From positions 177,544,348 through 177,608,347 of the forward strand of contig CM024753.1 in NCBI GenBank assembly GCA_014218235.1: 64,000 nucleotides of DNA, in the 5' to 3' direction. How positions within the stretch are numbered: position 1 is the first letter of the stretch; every line of letters begins with the position of its first letter. The stretch is from Colocasia esculenta (Eukaryota; Streptophyta; Magnoliopsida; Alismatales; Araceae). A program made the position numbers and the translations under genes. The notes under the pieces were generated by a model that saw only the letters and a list, made by a program, of their open reading frames with translations, did not search any database and was not told where the DNA came from. This document shows positions 46,154 through 58,769 of this stretch, piece after piece.

Positions 46154-49100
46154 TGTCACGTCACGACATTTAATATGCCATAAATGCCGGAACGTGAACG
46201 AACGAGAAATCAAGAGTACAATTATATTAATTGAACAGGACAATTACTCAGAAGCTTCACTAAATAATAGGTATTATTTGCCATTCAATAGGTGTTACAT
46301 TATTCTTGCTTTACAATCTCAAAAATAAAATGTCGCCACGGTTGATCTCTCCACACTTAAATCCCGAGGTTCCCGCCTTCTAGAATTGTAGATACCTGAA
46401 ATAGTAGGATTTAATGAGCTAACTAGCCCAGTAGAATTCAATTCCTTGAATTAAGAAGGATTCACAAGTATGATCTCAAGATAAGAACATGAACATTATT
46501 AACAATGAGTGTTCAAAGCTACGAACGAATGAGTCAATTCAATAACACATGAAGAACCAAGGTAATATCGGAGTATGATCAATAACTCAGGATGTCACTT
46601 AAGTTTAGAATCAAGCACTTATTCACACACACATGTGTATTATGATGACTAATCAAACCACTTAATGATGCATGCCAACATCCACTGTCCTCATCGCCCC
46701 CGCGCGGTCACTGACGAATTCGGGCGCTCCCCCCCAGGACTGAACCAGCCCTTTATTTGCCAGGCATATTACTCAAATGAGTCCCAAAGACTCGCAACTC
46801 GTCATCATAACACACTCATTATTGTAATGAGTCAAGGATACAAGGATTTTACTCATAGTTACTCAAGGTTTGCACACAAGAACCAAAGAACTTTGGCTCT
46901 TTCACTGATTTCAGAAATTGATAGTTTCACAAGAACAACTTTGTTCAGAACTTGAAGAAATAACTCAAGGAAAAAGGAAAGATAACTTGACTGATTTAAG
47001 TGAGTGTTTTGGTGGTAAAATCTATATGATAAAGGTAGACTAACAAGTAGAACAATTGAATAGGATTTTTAGGGAAGAACAGAGTCAAAAAGAAGCTGGA
47101 AACATGACTTTGACCAGACCTGTCGACAGACTTGGATCTTCTGTCGAAAGGGGCTGATTTCCAGAGCTGAGGTTTCAGACCTGTGTGCATCTGTCGACAG
47201 CAACCCAGAGGCCTGTCGACAGCCACATACAGTGCTGGTTTTCTGGTTCTGGCCAGGGGTTCCTGTCGACAGCTAGCTCTTCGTCTGTCGACAGGGGCTG
47301 TGTCAATTGTCAGAAAACCAGTCCATTCAACCTCTAATGGTTCTATAAAGTTTCTCTAACATTCCTAACATAAATAGGACCCTAAGAAAGTATGATTTCA
47401 GATGTAATACCCATTGAAACATGATCAGAAAAAGGAAGATCATGAAACATAATTTGCAAAGATGTTTTTAGCAAGAAGTTAACTCGAAGGAGATAATGAA
47501 AGTACTCTTTCAAGGACTACTTTATCTTCACTATTCCCAGCTGAACATATATCAAATGTACTCTTTTGAAAGTTTTATAATTTCTCAACGAATCAAGTTA
47601 ACTAAACGTAGAAAACCGTTGAGGTTCTATCTAGTCTAGATAATAGAATCAACACTCTAAATTCAGTCAACTGGATCAAAGCTAGTAACATATGGTTACT
47701 TGTAACTTAAGAATCAACTGAAACTTGGTGTAATATTGATTTCCTAACATGGACATATTTTCTAAACGTTGGAAATATCATGATCAATAACATGACTTCT
47801 CAGATTTCACAATAATCTGAGTTTTTAAACTGAAAGAATAGCATGCTTTAAAGTATCACATGCCATTTACCAAAGAATCAAGGAAAAGGTGGCAAGAGAA
47901 CTAGAGGATTACGAAAGGAATCCTCCAACCACACAACTAAAACAAGACTATAAGGGATGGTTTCATGGCTTACAAAAAAGAATTCACATATTTATAGTAA
48001 TTAAGCAAGTGATCAAGTCTTCTTTAACAAAGGTGGGGTTCAAAGATTTAGAAAAGAGAAAGGATATGAAGAGAATCTTACACGACACGGAACTGTAAGA
48101 TTATCCTTTGCCAAAGCATTGACTGCTTGAATTCAAGGTAAACTTTTATAGCAGTACATGATGCACATGCTATTCTAAGGATACTTAGAAAATAATAAGA
48201 GCTTGAAAGCTTGAACACCTAATTAGTAAGTTCCATAGCATGTTCAAGAGTAAGAGTAAGAGAGAGGAAGGAAAGAATTGAATCCTACTTGATTTGAATA
48301 ACACAAATCCGTCCTGGCGTTGAATTCCCCCAAGAACACGATTTGCAGCAGAGGAAGACGTAGCCACAAGTAGGGAAAGAAACAGGTGAAGCCTGTTGTC
48401 GTTGCTGCAACCACTTCCAGAATTTGCTTCACCACCACACCTTGCAGCAGCTCAAGCACAACTCGAATAGGTACTCAAGGTGCACAAGAATAGAACTAAC
48501 ACTCACCCACTACACTCACAGTATGAGGTCTTGCAAACACAGTTGCAACACAACCAATAGGAGCAATGACTTCCTCAACCATTTACTAACTACAAGGGAC
48601 TAGAAAACATAGTAGCAACAGGAGCAGACCTAAACGGTTCGCAAGCTGGGTATTGGGGGGTTTTTATAGCCCTCAACGCTGGCCATGCATGATGGCACGA
48701 TAGCCATCAAGGTGTCAAAGTTGTAATCTCCTTAAACCATGTCTGGACACGTTTACCATGCAAGTTACAAGGTTTACACCTAAGGGGTGTACGTGTTGAT
48801 CCCATTACCATGTGCGCTGGCCTTCCCAGGGTCACCCACGTAAGCCTCCTGAAAATTCCAAAAAATCCAAACCGTAATTGGACCATAATTCGGCTGGCCC
48901 AAAGATCTTTCTATAAACATGTCCAAATGATGTCTATTTGTCTTGAAATTTCTACCATAAGCTAATGTGATAGTTTTACAAATTATTGTGATTTTTATTC
49001 AATTTTTAGATTTTATTTTACACTAGGTGAAAAATCACCCGAAAAATGGTCGCGTCGATTGTACCTTGAAATCCGTACGTCGAAAAAATCAAATAATTAC

Positions 49101-49334
49101 ATATTTAATTTCTCCACATTTTTCTGGAAATTATGATGTTCTTGATTTTTTATTTCGTTATCGTTTTCCGCTATCATCCTGTGGAGGCGCGCACTTTGAG
49201 GTACGATACTGGGATAACGTTCATTACCACTAATTAAGTCCATCATCTAATTATCACAATTTAATAACAATCTTAAGATATTTTAATCAAATTATTTCTA
49301 TTTTCTTAACATTTTGAATTTCTGGGGCGTTACA
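46154..49334 (-). mobile_element. LTR D3: 3.2-kb solo LTR nested in element E
   Basis: Starts TGTCACGTC, ends GGCGTTACA, with perfect GTGTC duplications (46149-46153, 49335-49339). It shares the GGGCGCTCCCCCCAGGAC-like block (near 46720) with LTRs D1 and D2. No coding domain, primer site or second repeat is seen, so a solo LTR of a large Ty3/gypsy family is most likely. Orientation is inferred from its likeness to D1 and D2. Confidence 0.85.
47120..47294. repeat. Phased CTGTCGACAG palindromes in LTR D3
   Basis: Ten-bp palindromes start at 47120, 47141 (decayed, CTGTCGAAAG), 47191, 47213, 47263 and 47285. They form three pairs spaced 21-22 bp, with pairs repeating every 71-72 bp. The sequence between palindromes is mostly unconserved. 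Confidence 0.9.
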
Positions 49335-51726
49335 GTGTCCTCAGCTAGAAGCTTCACGAAGCGGTGCTGGGCTGTGGAGATGGCGATTTGGGGGTAGCCC
49401 CTGCAGAGGAGCTCATGTGAAGCAAAGACCAGATCTGCTGGGCGTCTGAAGCTGGTGCCCGGCGATGCTGTGCACGAGGTGCACATCCGGCGCTCAGGAG
49501 GTTCATGAGGCTGGCGCTCAGAGGGGCCGCTGTGGAGGCCGGATCTGACGGAATCTGGCACACTGCTGGATGGAGGCGATTCTGCCCAGGCTGGTGCGGA
49601 TTGGCGCTGGCGGAGGTGTGAGCTGGCAGGGGCGATGGCGCTCCAGATCTGGGCAGTGCAGGGCCTGGGCGGCCAGCGCCCAGGCGGGTGTGTGCTGCCG
49701 AAAGCAGCAGGTGCGCGGCTGATGGAGGCGGTTTGGCGTGGCGAGCCCGGGTGCGATGGAGGCTGGCGCTAGCAACTGGGAGACTGACTGAGGTGGCCAG
49801 CTGAGGTGGCGGGCTGCAGGTGAGGCATGGAACCATGGCGCGATGGTGTGTGGCTCAGGCGACTGTGTGCGAAGCAAGCTGCAGGCTGAGCTGGAGGGCT
49901 GCAAGATCGGGGCTGCTGCGTTGGCGATCCTGGTGCAGAGCTGTTCGACATCCAGGAAGCGAGGAAGCAGAGGTGCCCCAAGACCCGGAAGCCTATATGA
50001 AGGGACCCCAAAGGTCCTCCCAGGGGGCTCTGTTTAGAATTTCTTAGGAATTTTTAGTCTCCATTTCCTTGTATTTTCTGTTCTTCCAGACTTCTCAGGG
50101 GAGGGTTGGGGGTTCGAATTTCTTAGAAATTTTTAATTTCTATTTTCTGTATTTTCTTCTTTCAAGCATCTGTGGGTTGGAGACGGGTTGGTTGGGTTGG
50201 AGTTTTGAGGATTTTTACTTTTTCTGTCTGTTCTTCCAGAATTCAGAGAGTTAGCAGTGGAGATTTCTCTTTTGGTTTTATTCTACAATTTATTCCTGTA
50301 TTTTTCCTATTGAGAAAAGCATAGCAGGAGACGGGTTAGCCAGTAGAGAGTTGTGAGATTTTTCTTCCCGTCTTTAATTTTTCTTCTGTATTTTTCTTTG
50401 AGCAGAGCATGGAGTTAGGATGTTGTTAGGATTTTTATTTTTTGTTATTGTTCTTCCAGAGATCTAAGCTTCGCCAGTGAGACTTTTGGAGAATTTTCTT
50501 GTCATTTTGTTATGTAGTTTTCCTTTCGACTGATGGGTTGGAATTTTACTTTAGAATCTCTAGTTTGTATTTTCCTGTTCTTCCATATTGCAAAGAATTA
50601 AGGGTACGGCAGTTCAAGTTCTTGAGATTGTTTTACTGTCATTTTATTTCTGAAATTTCTCTTTTCTGCATAGCATGAGGAGGTTCGATTGTTGGCTGGG
50701 CTCTCTTCTTTGCTATTGGAGGGGCTGAGCTATTAGAGATTGATTCAGAGCAATTTTTGTTTTCTTTTGTTCTCCTGATTGAGCCATTGCACAAGGGGAT
50801 CAGATGGCGGGTTCAGATCAAGGAAGTTCTGTATTTTTTTTTAGAGTTTTGAGGTTCAGATTTCTGGTTCTTTTCTATGCTGCAAGGATTGTTCTCTGGT
50901 TCAGTAGTTGCATTAGTTTGATATTGTTGATTGCTCTGTTCTTCAGTGGGATTTGATCCAGAGAGAGATCTGGAGGTTCTTCTTCTGCGCTGTGGATCTG
51001 CTTGTTCTTTTTCCATTTCTTTGCATTGGGGAGAAGGGTCCAGAGCAACCCAGGGAATCCATCTTTGGCTTGTTCTGTGTACTCAAAAGATTGGAACAAT
51101 TCTTCTGAATTTTGCTTCTGATGTTTGGAATCTGAGTTCAGTATCTAGGAGTTCATATTCTGGGAGTTCAGCTATTGTGAGAGCTATGAGGTTGGTGTGG
51201 AAAGATCGATTCAGTGGTGTTAATTTCTTCCTTCTACAATTGTTGGTTTATTTCTACTGTGTTAGATAGTCCAGTCCAGTGGTGTTGTTTACATTTAATT
51301 TCCATTTCGTCTATGCTTAGAATAATTCAATCAAGTGGTGTTTGCTTTCAATTCTTCTGAATTTCCATTTTACCTGTGTGATTTGTCCATTTCTTCTATG
51401 TTTACATGGTTCGATCCAATACATTTGTTCATCTTTTCTCTTCTTGGTTAATCTGTCAAGTGTGGGGGATTTGATTGGTGTTGTTTACACAATTGAATTT
51501 AATGCAATATGATTTTTGTGAAAATGTGAATGGTTTCAAGTCAAAGTAGTTTTAATTCAAATTTTATTCAGTCTCTCTGTGGATATGACCTGTGCTCACC
51601 ACTATATGAGTTCATCTTTGCAATTTTATTTTTGTGAGACAGTTTAGAGGAAGTGCGCATATTGACTTGTGCGAGGAACTCTAGACAACAAAAATGCACA
51701 GTCAACTATGTCGCGCAATCAACTAC

Positions 51727-53338
51727 CGGAAATCTGCAAGCATTAAATGCTAAGAGACATCTTCAGTCAACGGAAAAAGGTTTTATACAGAAATAGAAAT
51801 GTCATTCTGTCACCATATAAAACATAAACAGACTTGTTATAAGAATGGCAAACTGTAAAGTGCTTTCTTCAAGAGAATTGTGACCGGTGACTAAGTAAGC
51901 CACAAACAGATATGTTCCTTTCTGTTCACAAGTACAGTATTAGAAGACTTATCATGGAAATAGTAGTCAGTCAAAAAGTCATACTGTATAGGAACTATAT
52001 CCAGCAATAGACAATGCATAAGACGTGTATGAAATATTAACAAACAACGAGAGATTTTGAATTTCACTCATTCAAAACGCTAAGAGTATTTAAAAATATG
52101 TCTGAGAATGCTTTAATCAATTATCCAAGATGTTTTCAAAAAGTTCCTTAATCAGAAGATATGCTTGAAGGCTTTTGTAAGAAAGATATGTAACAGATAA
52201 TTATCAAGGTATTTGAAACTAATATATCTGAAATAGCAATGGATAATATAATGTCAATCGATGTTAAGACACAGTCGATGTTCAAAGAATAATCGATGTT
52301 AAGACACAATTGATGTTCAAAGAGTAATCGATGTTAAGAGAAATCGATGTTCAAGAACAATTCATGAAGACAATCGATGTTTAACTGTAATCTATGTTTA
52401 GGACAGTCAATGTTTGAGACATTCGATGTCTAAAGGTAATCGATGTCCAAAAAGGTAATCAATGTTTGAACATAATCAATGTTGACTTAGAGGAGTAATC
52501 GATGTGGACTTAAAGCAGTAATCGATGTGAACTGAGAATCAGTGTTTAAGTTAACTATAATCGATGTCATTTTATACAGTAATCGATGTTTAAGAGAAAG
52601 GTAATCGATATGTCAAGGAAAAAACATAAACGGTCGAAGTGAAAGCTTTGACTGATCAGAATACAACGTTATCGGTCGAAGTGTAACTTCGGATATGACG
52701 AAGTAAACTTCGGACATGACGAAGTGGACTTCATATAAAACAAATCATAACGTTGTCGGTTGAAGTGAATCTTTGTATAAGACTTCGGATATGATGAAGT
52801 GGAACTTCGTATAAGACAGATCATAACATTTTTGGTTGAAGTGAATCTTCGTATACGACATCGGATATGACGAAGTGAACTTCGTATATGATGAAGTGAA
52901 ACTTCGTAAATGACAAAGTGGTACTTTTACTGATCACGACTAAAAACATGCATGACGAAGTGCCAGCTTCGTATATGACGAAGTAGAGCTTCGACTGATC
53001 ACGACCAAAAATATGCATGACTTTGGATGAAGAAGTTTAAAGCAATATAAGATGAAACTTAACTTTGATTGAAACTGTGAAAAGATTATCAGTTATGAAA
53101 TACATAAACTTATAAATGACAATAAGGACTTACAAGCAATTTAACACCATCTAGAGAGCTTGGAAATACTTGGAATACTTACAATGGTGATCCTTGGAAT
53201 ATAATTTATTTCCTTTGAGTCTCCTATTGACAAACTTAACCAAAATGATATTAAGGAAAATACACATGGTTTATAAAAGTGTTATGATAAGTTTTGTTAT
53301 CACAAAAATATATAATCATAGAGATAAAGGAGTCAACA
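51727..53338 (-). repeat. Right part of LTR F'
   Basis: Resumes F' after element E and ends GGAGTCAACA. It carries an ATCGATG array at about 52255-52620 and a CGAAG/CTTCG array at about 52630-53030. Confidence 0.88.
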
Positions 53339-53410
53339 TGGCTGCCATTTATCTTTGCACTTCAGATCGTGAAATCTACCTGTTTGAAGAGACTCAACTT
53401 TGATACCACT
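53339..53410 (-). other. Sirevirus F leader, gag start and primer site
   Basis: The minus strand reads a primer site TGGTATCAAAGT (53397-53408, two changes from the usual site), about 50 bp of leader, then ATG at 53348 for MAA, where LTR F' interrupts. Gag resumes at 38404. Confidence 0.85.
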
Positions 53411-54839
53411 TGTTGACCAGGTTCAGAGGGGGGGTGAATGGATTTCTTAAAATATATCTTGAAAATTTTCTATTAAAACTTCAAACAGAAACACTAAACA
53501 TAGGTGTTAGAGTTAGTGAGCAGCAGATTAACAGAAAAACAATAACACAACACAACAGAGTTTTATCCTTGTTCAGCCCTTCCAAATGGAAGTCCTATGT
53601 CCTGTCCCGAAACAAACTCTTGAGATTTCACTAACCAAGAGTACAGTCCCCCTTATGGACACTTACACCATCAGACACAAGCTGCTCTTCGCTTCATACC
53701 CGAAGAGGTAGTACAACCACCTGTAGCAACAGGTCTTCCCTTCAACAAGGAGTATAACACACCTACCCACAGTAGGTCTTCTCTTCGCACAAGAAGAAGT
53801 AGAACAACCACCTGGAGCAATAGGTCTTCCCTTCAACAAGGGAAATAAACACCTACCCACGACAGGTCTTCTCTTCTCACAAGAAGAGGAACACTCTGAA
53901 AGAGAGTTGAAGGGATGGCCCCTGGATCAAGCTATACAACGAAGCCTTGCTTGATCTGAGGCATGAATTGAGAGAGAAAATAATGGATCTATAAAGCTAC
54001 TCTCTCAGAAATAACAAGCTCTCAAAAGAAAAAATGAAGTGAAGCTTCAACAGAGCTTAGAGCAGATGGACTTGGAGTGAAGGCGCACTGCTCTTCTAAT
54101 GGTTGTGAAGGCTTGTGTGTATCCGCGTGCGTTGCTTGTTGGTATCTGTCTTGTTCTTCACAGCCATTGTTTTCTTATAAGCACTTCTACTTTCTTCAGA
54201 TGAGTCCGTTGAAGTAACTGTTGTCTCTTATTTCTTGATGTTCATTTCCATGCAGTCGCAGTAGGTCTTACATTGTAGAAACATGTGACTATCAAAAACC
54301 TGCAGGCATTAAATGCAAAGAAAGAGAGATGTCTTCAGTGACAGTCAGTGTTCTGAGTAGGTGCAGAAAGATGTTATACAGAAATAGATATGTCCATTCT
54401 GTCACCATATAAAGCATAAGAGACTTGGCATAGAAATATTAGTCAGTCAAAAAGTCATACTGCATAGGAACTACATCCAACAACAGACTATGTATATAAA
54501 GATAATTTTAAATGGTTATGTATAAGAGATATTCAACAGATGGCGGGAGATTTGAAATTCACATTTTCAAAATCTAAGGTTTAGAACAAGTCTATGAATA
54601 ATTTAATCATAATATCAAAGGTTGTTCAGAGATATTCTTGATCAGAAGATATGCAATAATCAAATGATTTCTTCAAGGATAATAGCTTGATATATAATGA
54701 TATTGAACACAACAGTCATATCAATAAAGTTTATTCATAATCTTTCTTGATCAACAAAATAAAGATGGTCGGTAAGATAAAGATGATCATGGTATTAATG
54801 ATAATCTATGTAGGACATCAGTCAATATGCAGGAAACAA

Positions 54840-55400
54840 TCGATATGATGATGATAGATGATAGCAATCGATGTTTTACAAAGCAATTGATATTTTATAA
54901 GGGCAATTGGTATGACAATCAATATGAGATGGCAATCTATGTTTTACTACAAGACAATCGATGTTTAAGACATGACAATCGATGTTGAAGCAATCGATGT
55001 TTAAGCAAGACAATCAATATTTCAATTGTAAGGCAATCGATGTTTATGCAAGACAATCAATGTTCAAGAGTATGGCAATCCATGTTTATGCAAGACAATC
55101 GATGTTCAAGTGTAAAGCAATCGATGTTTATGCAAGACAATCGATGTTTTATAAAAGCAATCAATATATGAAGTAATCGATGTGAAACTTCGACTATAGA
55201 GAAGTCAGAGTAGGATGAACAATCGATATCACACTTCGACTTCCTAAGAGTCGGACTCGGACTCCTGTTGTTCAACAATCGCTATTTAACTTCAACTTCT
55301 TGAAAGTCAGAGTAAGACCAACAATCGATATAAAAAGTTCAGCAATCGATATATGATAATAGCAATCGATATGAAATAATCGATTGGTCAAGGAAACAAC
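54840..55400. repeat. ATCGATGTTT array in Sirevirus F LTR
   Basis: About 20 CAATCGATG or decayed CAATCAATG cores, many in the pair GCAATCGATGTTTATGCAAG / ACAATCGATGTTCAAG. Confidence 0.85.
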
Positions 55401-55409
55401 ATAAATGAT

Positions 55410-55730
55410 CAAAGTGAAGCTTCGGATATGACAAAGTGAAACTTCATACAAAATAGATCAAAAATGTTGTCGGTCGATTTTAAGCTTCTGATATAACGAA
55501 GTGTAACTTCGTATAAAATAGATCAAAAACGCTTTTGGTCGATGTTAAGCTTTGGATATAACGAAGTGAACTTCGACTGTTCAAGACAAAAACATGCATG
55601 ACGAAGTGCCAGCTTCGGGTTTGACCAAGTGGACTTTGAATATGACGAAGTAAACTTCGGATATGATGAAGTTAGCTTCGACTGATCAAGAAGTAACACA
55701 TGCATGACTTCGGATATGAAGTTTAAAACT
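55410..55730. repeat. CGAAG-N4-6-CTTCG dyads in Sirevirus F LTR
   Basis: Perfect arms at 55497-55511 (N5), 55562-55575 (N4), 55602-55617 (N6) and 55646-55659 (N4), with decayed copies between. Linkers often read GGATATGA or GTATAA, and an ACATGCATGAC phrase recurs. Confidence 0.88.
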
Positions 55731-56047
55731 ATAGATGATGAGACTTGACTTCGATTGAAACTATGAAAAGGTTTCCAGCGATGTAAATCATGAACTTATG
55801 AATGAAAACTTTAAATGACAACAAAGACTTACAAGAAATTTGAACACCATCTTGTGGACTTAGAGATTCTTGGAATGCTTGCAATGATGATCCTTGAAGT
55901 ATTATTTATTTTCTTTGAGTTACCTATTAACATACTTAACCAAAATGATATTAAGGTAAAACACACTAAATATTCTAACATGTAGAAATATTCTGAGATG
56001 TGTTGTTATCACCAAAATGTATAGTCATGGAGATAAAGGAGTCAACA

Positions 56048-56980
56048 CCTTCTACACTCATCATGTCTACTTTAATCAATGTACATATGTTTCTATTTTT
56101 TTTAAAGGAAATTTGTTCAGAAAAATAAAGGGATTCAGACAGAGCAATGAAATTAATTTTATCCATGAGTAACCACGTTCATTTCACCTAGACAAGTGTT
56201 TTGACTCGTGTCAGAAGGTGGAAAACATATTTTTCAACTTTGTATAAGATAATGAAGGTTAAACCACTGAGTAATCATGGGGTCTTGTATTGGGTAAATG
56301 TGACCTCTTGCACTGAAAAGTGAGATTTAACCAATTTATTCTTATATTCTCTCTCCCAAAATGAAAGAAAAAATCAAAATATAATCAGGACAGAATGTAA
56401 ATTGACTTAGATTGTTCATGAAATTGGGTTTAGAGTTATTATTCTACATTGTGTTAAACGTTAAGATAGTAAACTCATATGATAAACACTCTTGTCAACT
56501 CATATAGGCCACCTTAAATCACATTTAGTTCATTTTTTTTAAATGCCTTCAAGTCATTAAAATTTGACATACATTGTGTTGAGTGTGTCTTTATTATTAA
56601 ACTCTGCTGCACAATCCAAAGACACAATAATTTCTCTCTCATATTTTAATATCTATATGTCTCAGATTCTTATCATTCCTCAAAACATCTTTCTCCAATT
56701 CCTCTCCTTGTTTTTCATGTCATAATGCCCATTGTTTCCAACCCAAAAGGAGAAGTGCTTTAACAATTAAGGGGGAGAAAAATCTTTTTCATTTAATAAA
56801 AATAAAGAGGGAATGACATTAAATTTCTTTTAGAAAGTGATATAATATTTCTAACAGGAAGAGATTCACAGTTCATTGCATGTTCTACTCATTCTTTTTG
56901 ATGTTGTAAAAAAGGGAGAGAAATTCTATACTTTTGACAAAGAATGTTGTCATATTTTGTCATCATCAAAAGGGGGAGAA
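56048..56980 (+). mobile_element. 3' internal tail of Sirevirus H, with polypurine tracts
   Basis: Non-coding AT-rich tail on the plus strand. Polypurine tracts AAGGGGGAGAAAA (56769) and AAAAGGGGGAGAA (56968-56980) precede the 3' LTR, with the TCATCATC phrase typical just before Sirevirus tracts. The upstream body of H lies beyond element F and is not in the window. Confidence 0.8.
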
Positions 56981-57240
56981 TGTTGTGTTGTGTGTTTTGA
57001 TGATGACATACATAATATGTTTTGATGATGACATTATCTTTGCTAATCTTGATGTTCACTAAACACAATTGCCGTAAATGTTTTGATGATGAACACAAGT
57101 TCTTTAATGTTGAATATATTTTAAATACTGATTGCAAATCATGGACTGACTTGCCATATTGATAACTTGCATAAATGAAGAACAAATGTCTTATTACTGG
57201 ATGTGTGTGTCGACACATGTTCTTGAAGGTGTCAACACAT

Positions 57241-57430
57241 AACTTCGGATGTTCAGTTTTGTTCTTCGTCAGCCGAAGTTGTGACTTCGACCACTCACGA
57301 TTTGGTCATCATGAGCTGAAGTTGTGACTTCGACCATTCACGTTTTGGTCATCGTCAGCCGAAGCTATGACTTCGACCGTTCACATTTTGGTCATTGTCA
57401 GTCGAAGTGTTGTAACTTTGGACTCTTGAC
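57241..57430. repeat. 43-bp array of CGAAG-N6-CTTCG dyads in Sirevirus H LTR
   Basis: Left arms at 57274, 57317, 57360 and 57403, a strict 43-bp period. The dyads are 16-18 bp, and linkers read ACC(A/G)(T/C)TCAC(G)TTTTGGTCAT. Confidence 0.92.
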
Positions 57431-58082
57431 TAGTTGAAGTGCCTTCTCGACTCCTATGTCTTTTCCGTCGAAGTTTAACTTTGACACCTTTAAGTTCTCA
57501 AGAGTCGAAGTTCAAGTTATTATTATTATATTTTTCATCCCGTACTCTTGTTCTTTGCACCTCAGTTTATTATTTTAAAGAGAACATACATTGAGTTCTT
57601 TTATTCTAGGTGTTCTTTGACAGTTGTTTGATTTAAAAGTTATCTGCCATCATCTTTCAAACTAACAACGATTTCCATGTTTTAAGGAAAAGTCATTTGT
57701 AGTTTCATTATGCGCTGAGCATGATGTCCATTTCACTTTAATGCCTACCTACTCTTGCATACTTTCGAACATGTACATTCTCTCTGGGACAGAAAGAAGT
57801 CTTTAAAAGTCTTACGTTTTATTCCTATTGTTCAATATATTATCTGCTATCATTCTAACCTTAGAAAAGATAAGACGCTTTTTTTGCATAGGTATGGTGC
57901 ATGCAGGTAATAAATGCAGTTGTCTACAGAAGCATGAAAGCTATCCCATAACAGCAACAAAGATGATCGTTAGACACAAGACTTGGAGACGTTCTCTCAA
58001 GAAGTCTTTTCCAGTCTAAACATTCAAATTCAAACGGTCATATTCAAAATGGATAGCTGAAGACTGTGAAAACTAAAGACTC

Positions 58083-58090
58083 TATATAAA
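58083..58090 (+). promoter_or_regulatory. TATA box of Sirevirus H LTR
   Basis: TATATAAA in the context CTCTATATAAAGCC, ahead of the transcribed R-like block. Confidence 0.7.
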
Positions 58091-58769
58091 GCCATCGAAG
58101 AATAAAAACATAGAGACACAATACATAGAGAGATACATACAAGAAGGATACACAACGATTCTGAGATAGCTTACAACAACCAAATCCATTCAAGCCTTCG
58201 ACTAGTCTTCAGTTGTGTGGAGAAACCTCTTAGAATATTCATCTTGTCCACTGATAGCCATAAAGAAAGAGTGCATCCAATCGTTCATCTTTGTAGCTCT
58301 CTTTTTGTCTGTGCTTGCTCATTCTCTGAGCAGCACCATGTGTAAACATCTGTGCTTGTAACCTGTCAGGGGGTTGATGCCCTATGCGTTACCCTTTTGT
58401 AGAAGGGAGGGCCTACTGGAAGTAGGAGGTTTGTATCCCCCTCAGTGAAGGTAAGACTTACTTAGGAGCAAGTGGTGTATGCCCCTCTTTGAAGGGAAGC
58501 CTAAGGTTACTTGGCGTCTAGTGAAAAATCTCAAGAGTTGCTTGGGGATTGGACGTAGGACTCTTGTTTGGAAGGAGATCCAAACCATGATAAATCCTTT
58601 GTCTTTTATGTGTGATTGCATCCGCTTACTCTTATCTTTATTTCACACATTACACTAATCGCTAACAACGCCTTGAGTGTGTTTTAAATCTATTTACTCT
58701 TAGCAAATATTTCAAAATATAATCCTATTCACCCCTTCTAGAACATGTTAGCTCCATTAAGATCCAACA

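Larger units (their letters stand above)
39279..51721 (+). mobile_element. Element E: Athila-like Ty3/gypsy, pol deleted
   Basis: Two LTRs of about 2.8 kb (39279-42062; 45747-51721 less a 3.2-kb insertion) begin TGATAACG and end ATCA. Perfect ACTAC duplications lie at 39274-39278 and 51722-51726. The tRNA-Asp primer site, gag motif and integrase tail identify the Athila lineage. The interior is only 3.7 kb and lacks protease, RT, RNase H and the integrase core. LTR differences are sparse, so insertion is relatively recent. Confidence 0.95.
45747..51721 (+). repeat. 3' LTR of element E, interrupted by LTR D3
   Basis: 45747-46153 and 49340-51721 together match the 5' LTR. The interruption is 46154-49334 plus one copy of GTGTC. 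Confidence 0.95.
38405..53338 (-). mobile_element. LTR F': solo Sirevirus LTR inserted in F gag, split by Athila element E
   Basis: Left part 38405-39278 (TGTTGACCAGG...) and right part 51727-53338 (...GGAGTCAACA) together make one LTR of the same family as 53411-56047. It sits in the third to fourth codons of F gag: the flanks AGGCT (38400-38404) and TGGCT (53339-53343) are a near-perfect duplication, and the gag sequence reads on across it. So F' is a separate solo LTR, not F's own 3' LTR. Confidence 0.82.
53411..56047 (-). repeat. 5' LTR of Sirevirus F (2637 bp)
   Basis: Plus-strand ends TGTTGACCAGG and GGAGTCAACA. It shows the Sirevirus LTR signature (G-run then GTGAATGG; TTATCCTTGTTCAGCC; GTCCTATGTCC). 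F is inserted in Sirevirus H. Its own 3' half was lost at the gypsy junction near 32575. Confidence 0.9.
56981..58769 (+). repeat. 3' LTR of Sirevirus H (1789 bp)
   Basis: Starts TGTTGTGTTGTG immediately after a polypurine tract and ends AAGATCCAACA. The signature block (GGATTGGACGTAGGACTC, GATAAATCC, then CCTATTCACCCCTTCTAG at the end) matches the reverse complement of the other Sirevirus LTRs. Confidence 0.9.

Noticed and set aside
53339..53410. Reading 38405-53338 and 53411-56047 as the two LTRs of one element with a 72-bp interior
   Set aside because: Gag sequence continues seamlessly from 53339 to 38404 and the flanks AGGCT/TGGCT form a duplication, so the left LTR is a separate insertion into gag.
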